A DNA stretch of 64,000 bases. It comes from Ktedonospora formicarum (GTDB taxonomy: Bacteria > Chloroflexota > Ktedonobacteria > Ktedonobacterales > Ktedonobacteraceae). The notes under the pieces are model-generated. The model saw nothing but the letters and a program-made list of their open reading frames with translations, did no database searches and was not told the DNA's origin. The stretch is taken from contig NZ_BNJF01000001.1 of NCBI RefSeq assembly GCF_016587355.1, forward strand, positions 2,244,501-2,308,500. Direction: 5' to 3'. The position numbers and the translations under genes are program-made. Positions within the stretch are counted from its first letter, which is position 1, and the number at the start of each line of letters is the position of its first letter. Shown here one piece after another: positions 25,437 to 34,073 of the stretch.

Positions 25437-26177
25437 TTATACCGCTAACTTCTGTAAGTTGGCGAATGAGCGGCGGGCACTGTCCAACGATGGAATGGCT
25501 GGAGCATCATTCTCGACAATACCCCACTCTACACCAATCTCGTTACCAGTCGAGACAATACTGGCAATATCGATTGTGCCGTCACCAACCTCGGTGAAGG
25601 TGCGCTCAGTCGTCATATCCTTGAGGTGAATCAAGGGCACACGACCTGTATACTGGCGCAGATAAGCAACCGGGTCAAGACCCGCATACGTTACCCAATA
25701 GGTATCAACTTCTAGCTTGACGAGTGAGGCATCGGTCCCCTCAGCTATGAGGTCCAGCAGGTGTGAACCATTCAGCTTTTCAAACTCATGGCTGTGATTA
25801 TGGTAGCAGAGAGTAATGCCTGCATCCTTACACTGCTTACTATACTCGTTCACGTTCGCGATGAATGTGCGTAGCAGTTCGACATCATTCAACTCTTCCA
25901 GCGACATGTAGGGAATGACCAGATAAGGGCAACCAATCTGGCGACAGTACTCGATCTCCTTCGCGCTGTCAGCCTGTAAAGCCTGATAGCTGACATGGCT
26001 ACCCAGGGCCTTGAGGCCGGTCTCCTTCAGGAGTTCGTTTAGCTCTTCTGCGGAGAGGCCACCATAGCCTGCGAACTCGACACCTTGATAGCCGATCCGT
26101 GCTACTTCTCTGATTGTTCCTTTAAAATCCTGCGCCGTCTGATCACGCACAGTATAAAGCTGAAGTCCAATCTGCAT
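25437..26177 (-). CDS. Sugar phosphate isomerase/epimerase family protein (xylose isomerase-like TIM barrel)
   Basis: 246 residues. MQIGLQLYTVRDQTAQDFKGTIREVARIGYQGVEFAGY is the standard start of the AP endonuclease 2/xylose isomerase-like barrel. Metal-binding residues follow in LCYHNHSHEFEKL, LEVDTYWVTYAGLDP and LIHLKDM, ending with GDGTIDIASIV and EWGIVEND. Members isomerise or epimerise keto-sugars or inositol derivatives; the substrate is not known. No sugar transporter or kinase is adjacent. ATG at 26177 has GGGGGA upstream. A GC-rich hairpin at about 26295-26320 lies between it and the upstream gene. Confidence 0.9.
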   Translation of the reverse strand: MQIGLQLYTVRDQTAQDFKGTIREVARIGYQGVEFAGYGGLSAEELNELLKETGLKALGSHVSYQALQADSAKEIEYCRQIGCPYLVIPYMSLEELNDVELLRTFIANVNEYSKQCKDAGITLCYHNHSHEFEKLNGSHLLDLIAEGTDASLVKLEVDTYWVTYAGLDPVAYLRQYTGRVPLIHLKDMTTERTFTEVGDGTIDIASIVSTGNEIGVEWGIVENDAPAIPSLDSARRSFANLQKLAV

Positions 26178-26408
26178 AGTTCGTTTTCCCCCTTATAAAT
26201 AGTCACGGATAAGAGGAAGTCGCCGTTCCTGGTAACTCCTTCGTCACCGTTAGCCACATATGGCATGCATATTGCACATGTACCTGAACGTAGCTAGCCG
26301 CCGCTCTGGCGGCGCTAGGGTATACTTGTCAAAGCATACCCTAAAGTATACCACCTGTCCGCCCTCTTAACCTATGCGAAATTGCGACCCTGGAATCTTC
26401 GCCCATAG

Positions 26409-27293
26409 CTAGCGTGGCTTCGGCACAGAAGAAGCCTTCACGGAGCGATGGTTCTGACGAGCGCGTTGCTCATAGCTATCTATATCAGCACGCTTGAACT
26501 GGCCTGGCAAAGCCTCCGCGATCTCATGCACAAACTGACTGGGCTGATCCAGATGCATATAGTGTCCCGTAGCCGTCACAATCTTGCTCCGCATCTTCGG
26601 TAACTCGCGGGCGAGTTGCTGCGCGACCTCTCTGTAAAATGGATGGCTACGAGTACTGACCAGACAGGTCACTGGCTGGCTGATACCCGCAATCTGCTGC
26701 GTTGTCAGGTGCTCGCCAGTTCCCGCCTCGATCTCGCGCAGGCTGGCTTCAGCATTAGCAAGCAGCGCCTCACGCCACTCCTTCGCAAGCCGCTCAAAGC
26801 CGCTCTCACCCGATTTCTCCTCAAGTGTATGCATATAATAAGCTTCAGCCGCTGCACGCGCCCCCTTAGCCCTATTCAGATAGCGCAGGCGAGCGCGCTC
26901 AAAGAAGCCACTGATCGCCTGTTGTTTACGCAAATGCAGGTTTACCTCGCAAAGCACAACTGCGGCAACCAGTTCGGGATGGTGAACAGCAACATCGAGG
27001 GCGATAACACCTCCCGTATCGCTTCCAACAAGCGTAGCAGGCGTAGCATGGAGATGTCGCAGAAGCGCAGCAACATCCTCGGCATGCTGGTGCAGATCAC
27101 CCAAAGATAGCTGCGCAGAACGGCTGAAGCCTCGACGATCATAGGCGATGACACGATTGCGCGTTGCCAGGCTCTCAAAGGCACTCCCCCACATATCGGC
27201 ATTCGCGCCGGTGGAATGGATAAGTAAAATAGGTGAGCCACTTCCCTGCTCTTTATAGAAGAGGTCTGCGTTCTGGATGCTCATGGTTGGCAT
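26409..27293 (-). CDS. Alpha/beta hydrolase with aspartate at the nucleophile position
   Basis: 294 residues. Typical alpha/beta hydrolase landmarks: oxyanion region LLIHSTGANADMW, VIAYDRRGFSRS, nucleophile elbow LVGSDTGGVIALD, and catalytic-His region TGHYMHLDQP. The elbow reads G-S-D-T-G, placing Asp92 where most family members have Ser. An Asp nucleophile is found in haloalkane/fluoroacetate dehalogenases and epoxide hydrolases, which act through an ester intermediate. The lid (about 120-200) is helical. Substrate is unknown. ATG at 27293 has GAGGAAG 7 bases upstream. Followed by the isomerase-like gene on the same strand after a 230-base gap. Confidence 0.88.
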   Translation of the reverse strand: MPTMSIQNADLFYKEQGSGSPILLIHSTGANADMWGSAFESLATRNRVIAYDRRGFSRSAQLSLGDLHQHAEDVAALLRHLHATPATLVGSDTGGVIALDVAVHHPELVAAVVLCEVNLHLRKQQAISGFFERARLRYLNRAKGARAAAEAYYMHTLEEKSGESGFERLAKEWREALLANAEASLREIEAGTGEHLTTQQIAGISQPVTCLVSTRSHPFYREVAQQLARELPKMRSKIVTATGHYMHLDQPSQFVHEIAEALPGQFKRADIDSYEQRARQNHRSVKASSVPKPR

Positions 27294-27346
27294 GTTGCGT
27301 CTTCCTCTCTAAACATAGTCTCTTGAACAACGCTTATTCCATCGAC

Positions 27347-28147
27347 TTATTCCGGTTGCCACCCTTGCTCACGATAGATGCGCAAAGTCTGCTGATCTCC
27401 AGGCACATAACTTACCATCGAATAGCTGGTCATCCCGCTAAACACAGTTGTCGCTGTACGCAAAGTCAACCTCCCCAGCGTGCTATGCTGCACCTGAAAT
27501 ACAAACGAGGGAGCAGGCTTCCCCTGCGAGTAGATAGAATTGGCGATACGCCGATACTCTGAGAGCGAGCGCAATTCTTTGCGTAACGCTTTATATTCGG
27601 GGAGATGCGTGCTGGTGCTTGCATTATATTGAAAGTCGCTGACCAACCGGCGTGCCAGATTCTCCCAGCCATGCAAGCGCTGACGCATCTGTGGATCAAA
27701 CACGAAATCTCGCAGCAAGTGCAGATCCTTCTGGAAGGCACGCTCATCAAAGATCTCAAAAAGTTGGAGCGAGGCTTCGTTCCAGGAATGCAGATACCAG
27801 AGCTTGCTAAGTGCGTGCGCGGGATAAGATGTGTTATGAACAAGCAGGCTTGCCAAATCACCCAGATCCAACAATGTGCTCTCGTCAGAATCTTGCGTAA
27901 TATAGTGCCCTGTCAGGCGCGTATACGCCCCATACAGCTCTTGCTTCTCATCACCCATCAGTTCAAAAGCCTTCGCCAGCAATTGGACAACATGAGGCGA
28001 TGGATTAGCTCTCTGACCAGTTTCCAGGTGATAGATATATGTACGGGAGAGGCGCGTTGCCTGAGCAAGCTGGCCCTGCGACATGCCCCGCTTGTGGCGA
28101 AATTGCGCAATCAGTTGTGGGAACTCCATTGACTGACCTGACTTCAT
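27347..28147 (-). CDS. XRE-family transcription regulator with MmyB-like ligand-binding domain
   Basis: 266 residues. N-terminal HTH (about 10-65): LIAQFRHKRGMSQGQLAQATRLSRTYIYHLETGQRANPS. The rest (about 95-260) follows the MmyB-like pattern: NTSYPAHALSKLWYLHSWNEASLQLF, a helical middle, and a PAS-like end (LTLRTATTVFSGMTSYSMVSYVPGDQQT). Such regulators are abundant in Actinobacteria and Ktedonobacteria and may sense fatty acids or similar ligands. It is divergent from the acyl-CoA ligase at the head of the beta-oxidation cluster, so it is a good candidate for regulating it. ATG at 28147; ATG at 28129 is an alternative. Confidence 0.88.
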   Translation of the reverse strand: MKSGQSMEFPQLIAQFRHKRGMSQGQLAQATRLSRTYIYHLETGQRANPSPHVVQLLAKAFELMGDEKQELYGAYTRLTGHYITQDSDESTLLDLGDLASLLVHNTSYPAHALSKLWYLHSWNEASLQLFEIFDERAFQKDLHLLRDFVFDPQMRQRLHGWENLARRLVSDFQYNASTSTHLPEYKALRKELRSLSEYRRIANSIYSQGKPAPSFVFQVQHSTLGRLTLRTATTVFSGMTSYSMVSYVPGDQQTLRIYREQGWQPE

Positions 28148-28314
28148 TCCTCTGCCCTCTTATGACTTTTTTCTACTCATTAAGATGCAGTCCAGGTGCG
28201 ACCGCCTTTTTCGTTAGCTACATATCATTATCTCGCAAATTATGTTAGCTGGCAACATAGCTATTACAAGATATGCGCCATATAATAAAAGAAATGGGCT
28301 GTTGTTGCTTGCTA

Positions 28315-28342
28315 TTGCGACAGTGTGGTCGCTATGGATACT
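28315..28342 (+). promoter_or_regulatory. Candidate promoter of the fatty-acid degradation cluster
   Basis: TTGCGA (28315-28320), 16-base spacer, GATACT (28337-28342), 36 bases before the ligase ATG. Upstream at about 28243-28262 is a short imperfect inverted repeat (TATGTT...AACATAG) that could be an operator for the divergent XRE regulator. Both are by-eye calls. Confidence 0.4.
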
Positions 28343-28377
28343 CATAGAGTACCCCTATGGAGAGGAGCTTATACAGA

Positions 28378-30165
28378 ATGTCTGACCCATCATTGAACAA
28401 CAACACTCCAGCGCAACCACGCACACTTACTTCTGTCGACGATAGACGTGAAGAACTTCTTCAGACGCGCCCCTGGTTGCGCTCCTATGAAGAGGGAGTT
28501 CCCGATCTTCTTGATATTCCGGATCGCTCCCTGGTATCGTTGCTCGACACAACAGCAAGCAGTCATCCAGGCGCATACGCTACCAGCTACTTTGGCGCCA
28601 AGATGACCTATGCTCAGTTATCCAGCCTGGCAAATCGCTTCGCAATCGGCCTGCAACGGCTGGGCATTGCCCCAGGAGACCGAGTCGCAATCGCACTACC
28701 AAATATTCCTCAGTTCCTTATAGCTTTCTTTGGCACGCTACGCGCGGGCGCGGTAGTGGTTCCAACTAATCCTCTCTATACCGCGCATGAAATGCACCAC
28801 CAGATGGCAGATTCCGGAGCACGCGTCATGATCATGTTAGATGACTACTATCCTGTCATGCGTGAGGCACGCAAGGATACAGCGCTCGAACATATCATCT
28901 TGACGAATCCAGCCGTATATCTACCACCAGTCCTACGTACACTCTACCCACTCAGTCAACGGAAGGCACAAAAATCAATTCCTCCGCTTACAGAGAAGGA
29001 GCGGCGCGACGATCCAACCCTACATGATATGCAAACTATGTTAGAGTCACGCTCAAGCGGAGGGGGAATTGAGATCTTTCATCTCCCGTCACCGGCAAAA
29101 GGAGATGACCTGGCTGTCCTACAATACACAGGTGGCACAACCGGACTCTCAAAGGGGGCCATGCTCACGCACCGCAATCTATACGCCAACGCGCTACAAA
29201 CGCGCCACTGGACACCAAAGGCTCGCGAAGCTAAGGAAGTAACTCTCTGCGTAGCGCCTTTCTTCCATGCTTATGGGCTGACAGTTGGCATGAACCTCTC
29301 TATCTTAATAGCGGCTACAATGATTCTGGTCCCACGTTTCAAGGTAGAAGAGGTTGTGGATACTATTCGACGCACTCATCCAACCCTCTTACCAGGTATC
29401 CCAACAATGTATATTGCCATCCTGCGCGCGGTGGGCAAGAACAAACACCATTTAAACTCAATCAAGTCATGTATCAGTGGGGCCGCACCTCTACCCGCTA
29501 AAGTGCAGGCCGACTTTGAGGCAGCGACAGGCGGGAAACTTGTCGAAGGCTATGGCCTGAGCGAAGCCGCTCCGGTTACACATTGCAATCCACTTACCGA
29601 GGCCTGCCGCAATGGAAGTATCGGCCTCCCCTTGCCCAATGTCGTCGCTGCTATTCTCAGCCCTGCCACTGGCGAGCTACTCCCTGCTGGCGAGATAGGC
29701 GAACTTGTGGTGAAGGGTCCAAATATCATGCAGGGCTACTGGGAACGTGAAGATGAGACCAAAGCCATTTTTCACGATGGCTGGATGCGAACTGGAGACA
29801 TCGGCAAAATGGACACCGATGGCTTCTTCTATGTTGTCGACCGCGCCAAGGATCTGATCCTTGCCAGTGGTTTCAACGTCTACCCACGCGAAGTAGAAGA
29901 GATCCTCTATCAGCATCCATCAGTCGCGGAGGCAGCCGTAATTGGTGTTCCTCACGAATATCGTGGTGAGACGGTTGGAGCATTCGTCGTCCTTAAGCCA
30001 GGCTTCGAGCCATCAGAAACAACTCGTAATGAAATCATCGCCTTTTGTAAGAAGGAGATGGCCGCCTATAAAGTACCCAAGGTTGTTGAATTTCGTGAGA
30101 GCTTGCCCAAGTCACTTGTAGGCAAGGTTTTGCGCCGTGAACTACGCATAGAAAAACAGGCATAA
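28378..30165 (+). CDS. fadD: Long-chain acyl-CoA synthetase (AMP-dependent)
   Basis: 595 residues of the ANL superfamily. Visible: AMP-binding P-loop YTGGTTGLSKGAMLTHRN (about 250-267), GYGLSEAAPVTH, the linker motif DGWMRTGDIG, and the C-terminal lobe ending with the catalytic Lys in KSLVGKVLRREL. It activates fatty acids to acyl-CoA with ATP at the inner membrane face, the entry step of beta-oxidation. The N-terminal extension (SVDDRREELLQTRPWL) is common in Chloroflexi and Bacillus LcfA-type enzymes. ATG at 28378 has GGAGAGGAG upstream and is preferred over ATG at 28357. First gene of the cluster. Confidence 0.93.
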   Translation: MSDPSLNNNTPAQPRTLTSVDDRREELLQTRPWLRSYEEGVPDLLDIPDRSLVSLLDTTASSHPGAYATSYFGAKMTYAQLSSLANRFAIGLQRLGIAPGDRVAIALPNIPQFLIAFFGTLRAGAVVVPTNPLYTAHEMHHQMADSGARVMIMLDDYYPVMREARKDTALEHIILTNPAVYLPPVLRTLYPLSQRKAQKSIPPLTEKERRDDPTLHDMQTMLESRSSGGGIEIFHLPSPAKGDDLAVLQYTGGTTGLSKGAMLTHRNLYANALQTRHWTPKAREAKEVTLCVAPFFHAYGLTVGMNLSILIAATMILVPRFKVEEVVDTIRRTHPTLLPGIPTMYIAILRAVGKNKHHLNSIKSCISGAAPLPAKVQADFEAATGGKLVEGYGLSEAAPVTHCNPLTEACRNGSIGLPLPNVVAAILSPATGELLPAGEIGELVVKGPNIMQGYWEREDETKAIFHDGWMRTGDIGKMDTDGFFYVVDRAKDLILASGFNVYPREVEEILYQHPSVAEAAVIGVPHEYRGETVGAFVVLKPGFEPSETTRNEIIAFCKKEMAAYKVPKVVEFRESLPKSLVGKVLRRELRIEKQA

Positions 30166-30170
30166 CTCCT

Positions 30171-30247
30171 TCTACGAAAATCAGAGCGCTCCATGCCACC
30201 ATATGAGGGCCAGCGCTGGTCACAGCCGTGATAGTGGTTTTCGTAGA
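30171..30247. repeat. Intergenic inverted repeat between ligase and acyl-CoA dehydrogenase
   Basis: TCTACGAAAA (30171-30180) is the exact complement of TTTTCGTAGA (30238-30247); inside lies the palindrome CCAGCGCTGG (30210-30219). It could form a long stem controlling read-through between the first two genes of the cluster. The plus-strand arm lacks a following T-run. Confidence 0.6.
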
Positions 30248-30323
30248 GCACGAATACTTGGTCAAAGAAGACAATCGCAGAGATGCATCATACATTTTAT
30301 AGCCAAAGGAGATAAGCACATCT

Positions 30324-32114
30324 ATGTCTACGACACTCAAACCAACTGAAGCGGGAACCGCATTCTTAACTACTCATGTAAGCGAGAGTGCGAACAAGAT
30401 ATTTACCCCGGAGCAACGAGACGAAGACCAGCGCATGTTCGAGGAATCCAGCAAAACCTTTGTGGAGCGAGAAGTCCTCCCCAACCTTGATGCCATCGAG
30501 AGCCAGGAAAAAGGGATCATGCCCTCTCTCCTTAAGAAAGCTGGTGAGCAAGGTCTTCTGATGATTGAGATTCCCGAGGCCTACGGTGGTGCGGAACTTG
30601 GATTACTGACAAGCGTGCTGGTCGCCGCGCAGCAGAAGGAAGCCTCATTCAGCGTAGCCTATGGGGCACATACAACTATCGGTACGCTCCCCATCGTCTA
30701 TTATGGTACCGAAGAACAGAAGCAAGCCTATCTCCCCAAACTGGCAACCGGCGAATGGATCGCGGCCTATGCCCTGACCGAACCGGGCGTCGGCTCGGAC
30801 GCGATGGGTCTGAGCACACGCGCCGAACTTTCTGAGGATGGCAAGTTCTATATCCTCAATGGCACCAAACAATGGATCTCGAACGCAGGCTTCGCCGATG
30901 TCTTCGTGGTCTTCGCGCGTATCGGCAATGAGCGCCCTTCCGCCTTTATTGTCGAGGCCACATGGCCCGGCGTTACGACTGGCCCAGAGGAGAACAAAAT
31001 GGGCATCAAGGGCTCCTCGACACGCCAGCTTATCCTACAGGATGTCAAAGTACCTGTCGACAATCTGCTCGGCGAGCTGAACAAAGGCTATAAGATTGCT
31101 TTCAATATCCTCAATATCGGTCGCCTCAAGCTAGGAGCGGGAACAGTTGGTGGAGCGCGCAACGCTCTTAACCTCGCCGCGACCTATACAGCTGAGCGCA
31201 AAGCATTTAACAAATTCCTGCATGAATTTGGCATGATTAAGAAAAAATTGGCGCGCATGGCCGCCGAAACCTATGCCGCCGAGAGCGAAGTCTTCCGCAC
31301 CGCTGCCAATATTGCTAACGCACAGCATAGTGCTGGCGAGAATACTGAGGCTATTTTTAAAGCTGTTGAAGATTACGCTATCGAGGCTTCACTGGCGAAG
31401 GTTCACGGGAGCGAGGTCCTGGCCTTGGTCGTTGATGAAGGTGTGCAAATCTTCGGTGGCTATGGGTTTATGAAAGAATATCCCATCGAGAAGGCATATC
31501 GTGATGCGCGCATCCAGCGCATCTTCGAAGGCACCAACGAGATCAATCGCCTGGTAGCATCGGGAACGCTCTTCCGCCGCGCCCTGAAGGGGCAGGTCAA
31601 TTTAATGACCGCCTTCCCGCCTGTTGAGGAGCGCATCAAGACCAACCAGCCACTCAATAGCGCAGGCGAGGATATCCCTGCTGAGTTACGTGAAGCTGTG
31701 AATGCGCTAGAGCGAGCCAAAGACGCCACCATTTACGCGGCAGTCAATGTCGCCATGAAATATATGCAGGCCCTGGAGCAAGAAGAAGAGTTCATTGAAT
31801 ACCTTGCGAACCTGCTTATCGACCTCTACGCCATTGATAGCGCGCAAGCTCGCGCCATTCAGGCCGTACGCCGTGGCGATGCAGATAGCACAACACATAT
31901 CAAACTGGCGCAATTAGCCACCTGGCTGGCCTTCACACGTATCCGCGCCAACCTGGATCAACTTCTCATGTCATACATTGACGAGAACCGTGTAAATAAA
32001 ATTTTGGAACGTGTTCGCGCTTATGTTGGAGATTACACATTAAACGGCGTCGCCATTCAGCGTGAGATAGCCAACATCGTTGTTGAGAAACAAGGATATC
32101 CCCTGTACTCCTAA
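30324..32114 (+). CDS. Acyl-CoA dehydrogenase with C-terminal extension
   Basis: 596 residues, longer than the ~380 of short-chain enzymes. The core has YALTEPGVGSDA, NGTKQWISNAGFADVFVVFARI, KMGIKGSSTRQL and GYGFMKEYPIEKAYRDARIQRIFEGTNEINRL, which contains the catalytic glutamate region. About 190 extra residues follow, ending VEKQGYPLYS. This matches the VLCAD/FadE-like group of Bacillus and Chloroflexi and suggests long-chain substrates. It oxidises acyl-CoA to trans-2-enoyl-CoA with FAD and passes electrons to ETF; no etf genes are in the window. ATG at 30324 has AGGAG about 12 bases upstream. Confidence 0.94.
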   Translation: MSTTLKPTEAGTAFLTTHVSESANKIFTPEQRDEDQRMFEESSKTFVEREVLPNLDAIESQEKGIMPSLLKKAGEQGLLMIEIPEAYGGAELGLLTSVLVAAQQKEASFSVAYGAHTTIGTLPIVYYGTEEQKQAYLPKLATGEWIAAYALTEPGVGSDAMGLSTRAELSEDGKFYILNGTKQWISNAGFADVFVVFARIGNERPSAFIVEATWPGVTTGPEENKMGIKGSSTRQLILQDVKVPVDNLLGELNKGYKIAFNILNIGRLKLGAGTVGGARNALNLAATYTAERKAFNKFLHEFGMIKKKLARMAAETYAAESEVFRTAANIANAQHSAGENTEAIFKAVEDYAIEASLAKVHGSEVLALVVDEGVQIFGGYGFMKEYPIEKAYRDARIQRIFEGTNEINRLVASGTLFRRALKGQVNLMTAFPPVEERIKTNQPLNSAGEDIPAELREAVNALERAKDATIYAAVNVAMKYMQALEQEEEFIEYLANLLIDLYAIDSAQARAIQAVRRGDADSTTHIKLAQLATWLAFTRIRANLDQLLMSYIDENRVNKILERVRAYVGDYTLNGVAIQREIANIVVEKQGYPLYS

Positions 32115-32386
32115 TAGACACCCTACTTAGCTCCTGGTTGTATGGGATGTGGGGGGACGAATGCTCCCCCTCACGTCCTTTCCCTTTCCCTGCCAGACTT
32201 CATGACAAAGTGGGAAAAGCAACAACCTTTGTGCTAAAGCGAGATTTCCGCCTCTCAACGCAACTATGATGTTTCGCTTTTGACTCAGGGAAGCGGGATC
32301 AGCCTGGACATGATATCGAAAACTTTTCCATTCTCTTGCCTGTCGCCTATGGCGGCAGACATGTGAACTAGGAATTGGAGCTTACT

Positions 32387-32809
32387 ATGCAGATTGGTGA
32401 TAAGAAATCCTGGGAGCGCACCTTTACACTAGAAGATGTGCGCAACTTTTCTCATCTCTCTGGTGACCAGGGAGCACATCACCTGCTCCCTGATAACAGA
32501 GGACGCATCATGGTGCATGGCCTGCTCACCGCAACCCTTCCAACCAAACTGGGAGGTGAAATGAACTATATCGCGCGTACCATGAATTTTGAGTTCCTGC
32601 GACCAGTCTATGTTGGCGATACTATCCGTTGCGAGGTAACAATTACTAATCTCTCCTGCACGGCAGGTCGCCTGCTCATGGACTCAAGTGTTACATGTAT
32701 TAACCAGAACGGCAAGCCTGTGCTGATTGGCAAAACCCAGGGTATCGTGCGCGAAGAAGCCCCAAGAACACAAACACCTGATGTCAGTGATTTGATACCT
32801 GGAGACTGA
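32387..32809 (+). CDS. MaoC-like hot-dog hydratase
   Basis: 140 residues of the MaoC/hot-dog fold: [27 protein letters not shown], then [19 protein letters not shown] and [17 protein letters not shown]. The hydratase motif normally reads SGDxNPxH; here it is SGDQGAHH, retaining Asp and a His but losing the NP. It may therefore be an (R)-specific enoyl-CoA hydratase or a related thioesterase-like enzyme with altered specificity. ATG at 32387 has GGAG 6 bases upstream; the TTG at 32375 overlaps that site. It sits between acyl-CoA dehydrogenase and thiolase, fitting lipid metabolism. Confidence 0.85.
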   Translation: MQIGDKKSWERTFTLEDVRNFSHLSGDQGAHHLLPDNRGRIMVHGLLTATLPTKLGGEMNYIARTMNFEFLRPVYVGDTIRCEVTITNLSCTAGRLLMDSSVTCINQNGKPVLIGKTQGIVREEAPRTQTPDVSDLIPGD

Positions 32810-32874
32810 TTACACTACAAAATATCAATGTTGATACACACTCTCTTGAGAGACCTTTCAGAAGGAGCAAACTA

Positions 32875-34071
32875 ATGGCTGAAGCTGTAATCGTCAGTGC
32901 AGTCCGTACTCCGATCGGACGAGCGAATAAAGGCGTACTCAAAGATGTGCGCGCCGATGACCTGGCCGCCCTGGCGGTACAGGCCGCTGTCGAGCGAGTT
33001 CCCAATCTGGATCGCTCACTCATCGAAGATGTCATTCTTGGCTGTGCCTTCCCTGAAGGAGAACAGGGTATGAACCTGGCTCGCCTTGTTGGGGCGCTGG
33101 CGGGACTACCTGAAACCGCTGGCGGCGTTACGGTAAACCGCTTCTGTGCCTCCAGTTTGCAGGCAGTCAACATGGCCGCACAGAGCATCATGCTTGGCCT
33201 GGGAGATGCCATCATCGCGGGTGGAGTTGAGAATATGTCTCGCGTACCGATGGGTGGCTTTAATCCTAGCTTTAACCCCCGCCTCATCCAACTTCGCGAG
33301 GGGGAGAAATCTGAATCCTATCTCCCACCTTGCGAGCTTGAATATGCCCATTCAAGCTATATCCCCATGGGCCTGACCGCAGAGAATCTGGCACGCCTGC
33401 ACGACATCAGCCGCGAAGCGCAAGACGCTTTCGCTTTTAGGAGCCACCAGCGCGCCATCGCCGCGACTGACAAGGGTATTTTCAAGCGCGAGATCGTGCC
33501 AGTTCCCCTGCCAGACGGGCGCGTCATGGAAATTGATGAAGGGCCACGCCGCGACACCTCCCTTGAGCGCCTCGCGAGCCTGGAACCAGCCTTTATTAAA
33601 GGTGGCAGCGTCACTGCTGGCAATTCCAGTCCTCTGAATGATGGCGCGTCCGCTGTGGTCCTGATGTCGGCGGAAAAAGCGCGCGAGCTTGGCATTACGC
33701 CCCTGGCACGTGTGCGCACAATGGCTGTCTCTGGCGTGCGCCCCGATATTATGGGCATTGGCCCTGTCTCTGCTGTTCGTAAAGCCCTGGAACGCACGAA
33801 CCTTCAGCTAAGCGATATCGATGTGATTGAGCTCAACGAAGCCTTCGCCGCCCAAAGCCTAGCAGTTGTACGAGAGCTTGGATTAGACGAAGAGAAGCTC
33901 AACCCGCATGGAGGCGCTATCGCGCTTGGACACCCTCTGGGCTGTAGTGGTGCTCGCTTGATTGCCACACTCGTCAATGACCTGCAAACTCTGGACAAGA
34001 CATTGGGCATTGCCACGCTCTGCGTAGGTGGTGGACAGGGCGTAGCCACCGTGATCGAGAGGATCTCATAG
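32875..34071 (+). CDS. fadA: Acetyl-CoA acyltransferase (thiolase)
   Basis: 398 residues. Thiolase hallmarks: nucleophile Cys in [57 protein letters not shown] and the C-terminal CVGGGQGVA. It cleaves 3-ketoacyl-CoA with CoA into acetyl-CoA and a shortened acyl-CoA, the last beta-oxidation step. ATG at 32875 has AGAAGGAG upstream. The fused dehydrogenase/hydratase gene starts 3 bases after the stop, so they are surely cotranscribed. The degradative rather than biosynthetic role is inferred from the cluster. Confidence 0.95.
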   Translation: MAEAVIVSAVRTPIGRANKGVLKDVRADDLAALAVQAAVERVPNLDRSLIEDVILGCAFPEGEQGMNLARLVGALAGLPETAGGVTVNRFCASSLQAVNMAAQSIMLGLGDAIIAGGVENMSRVPMGGFNPSFNPRLIQLREGEKSESYLPPCELEYAHSSYIPMGLTAENLARLHDISREAQDAFAFRSHQRAIAATDKGIFKREIVPVPLPDGRVMEIDEGPRRDTSLERLASLEPAFIKGGSVTAGNSSPLNDGASAVVLMSAEKARELGITPLARVRTMAVSGVRPDIMGIGPVSAVRKALERTNLQLSDIDVIELNEAFAAQSLAVVRELGLDEEKLNPHGGAIALGHPLGCSGARLIATLVNDLQTLDKTLGIATLCVGGGQGVATVIERIS

Positions 34072-34073
34072 CT

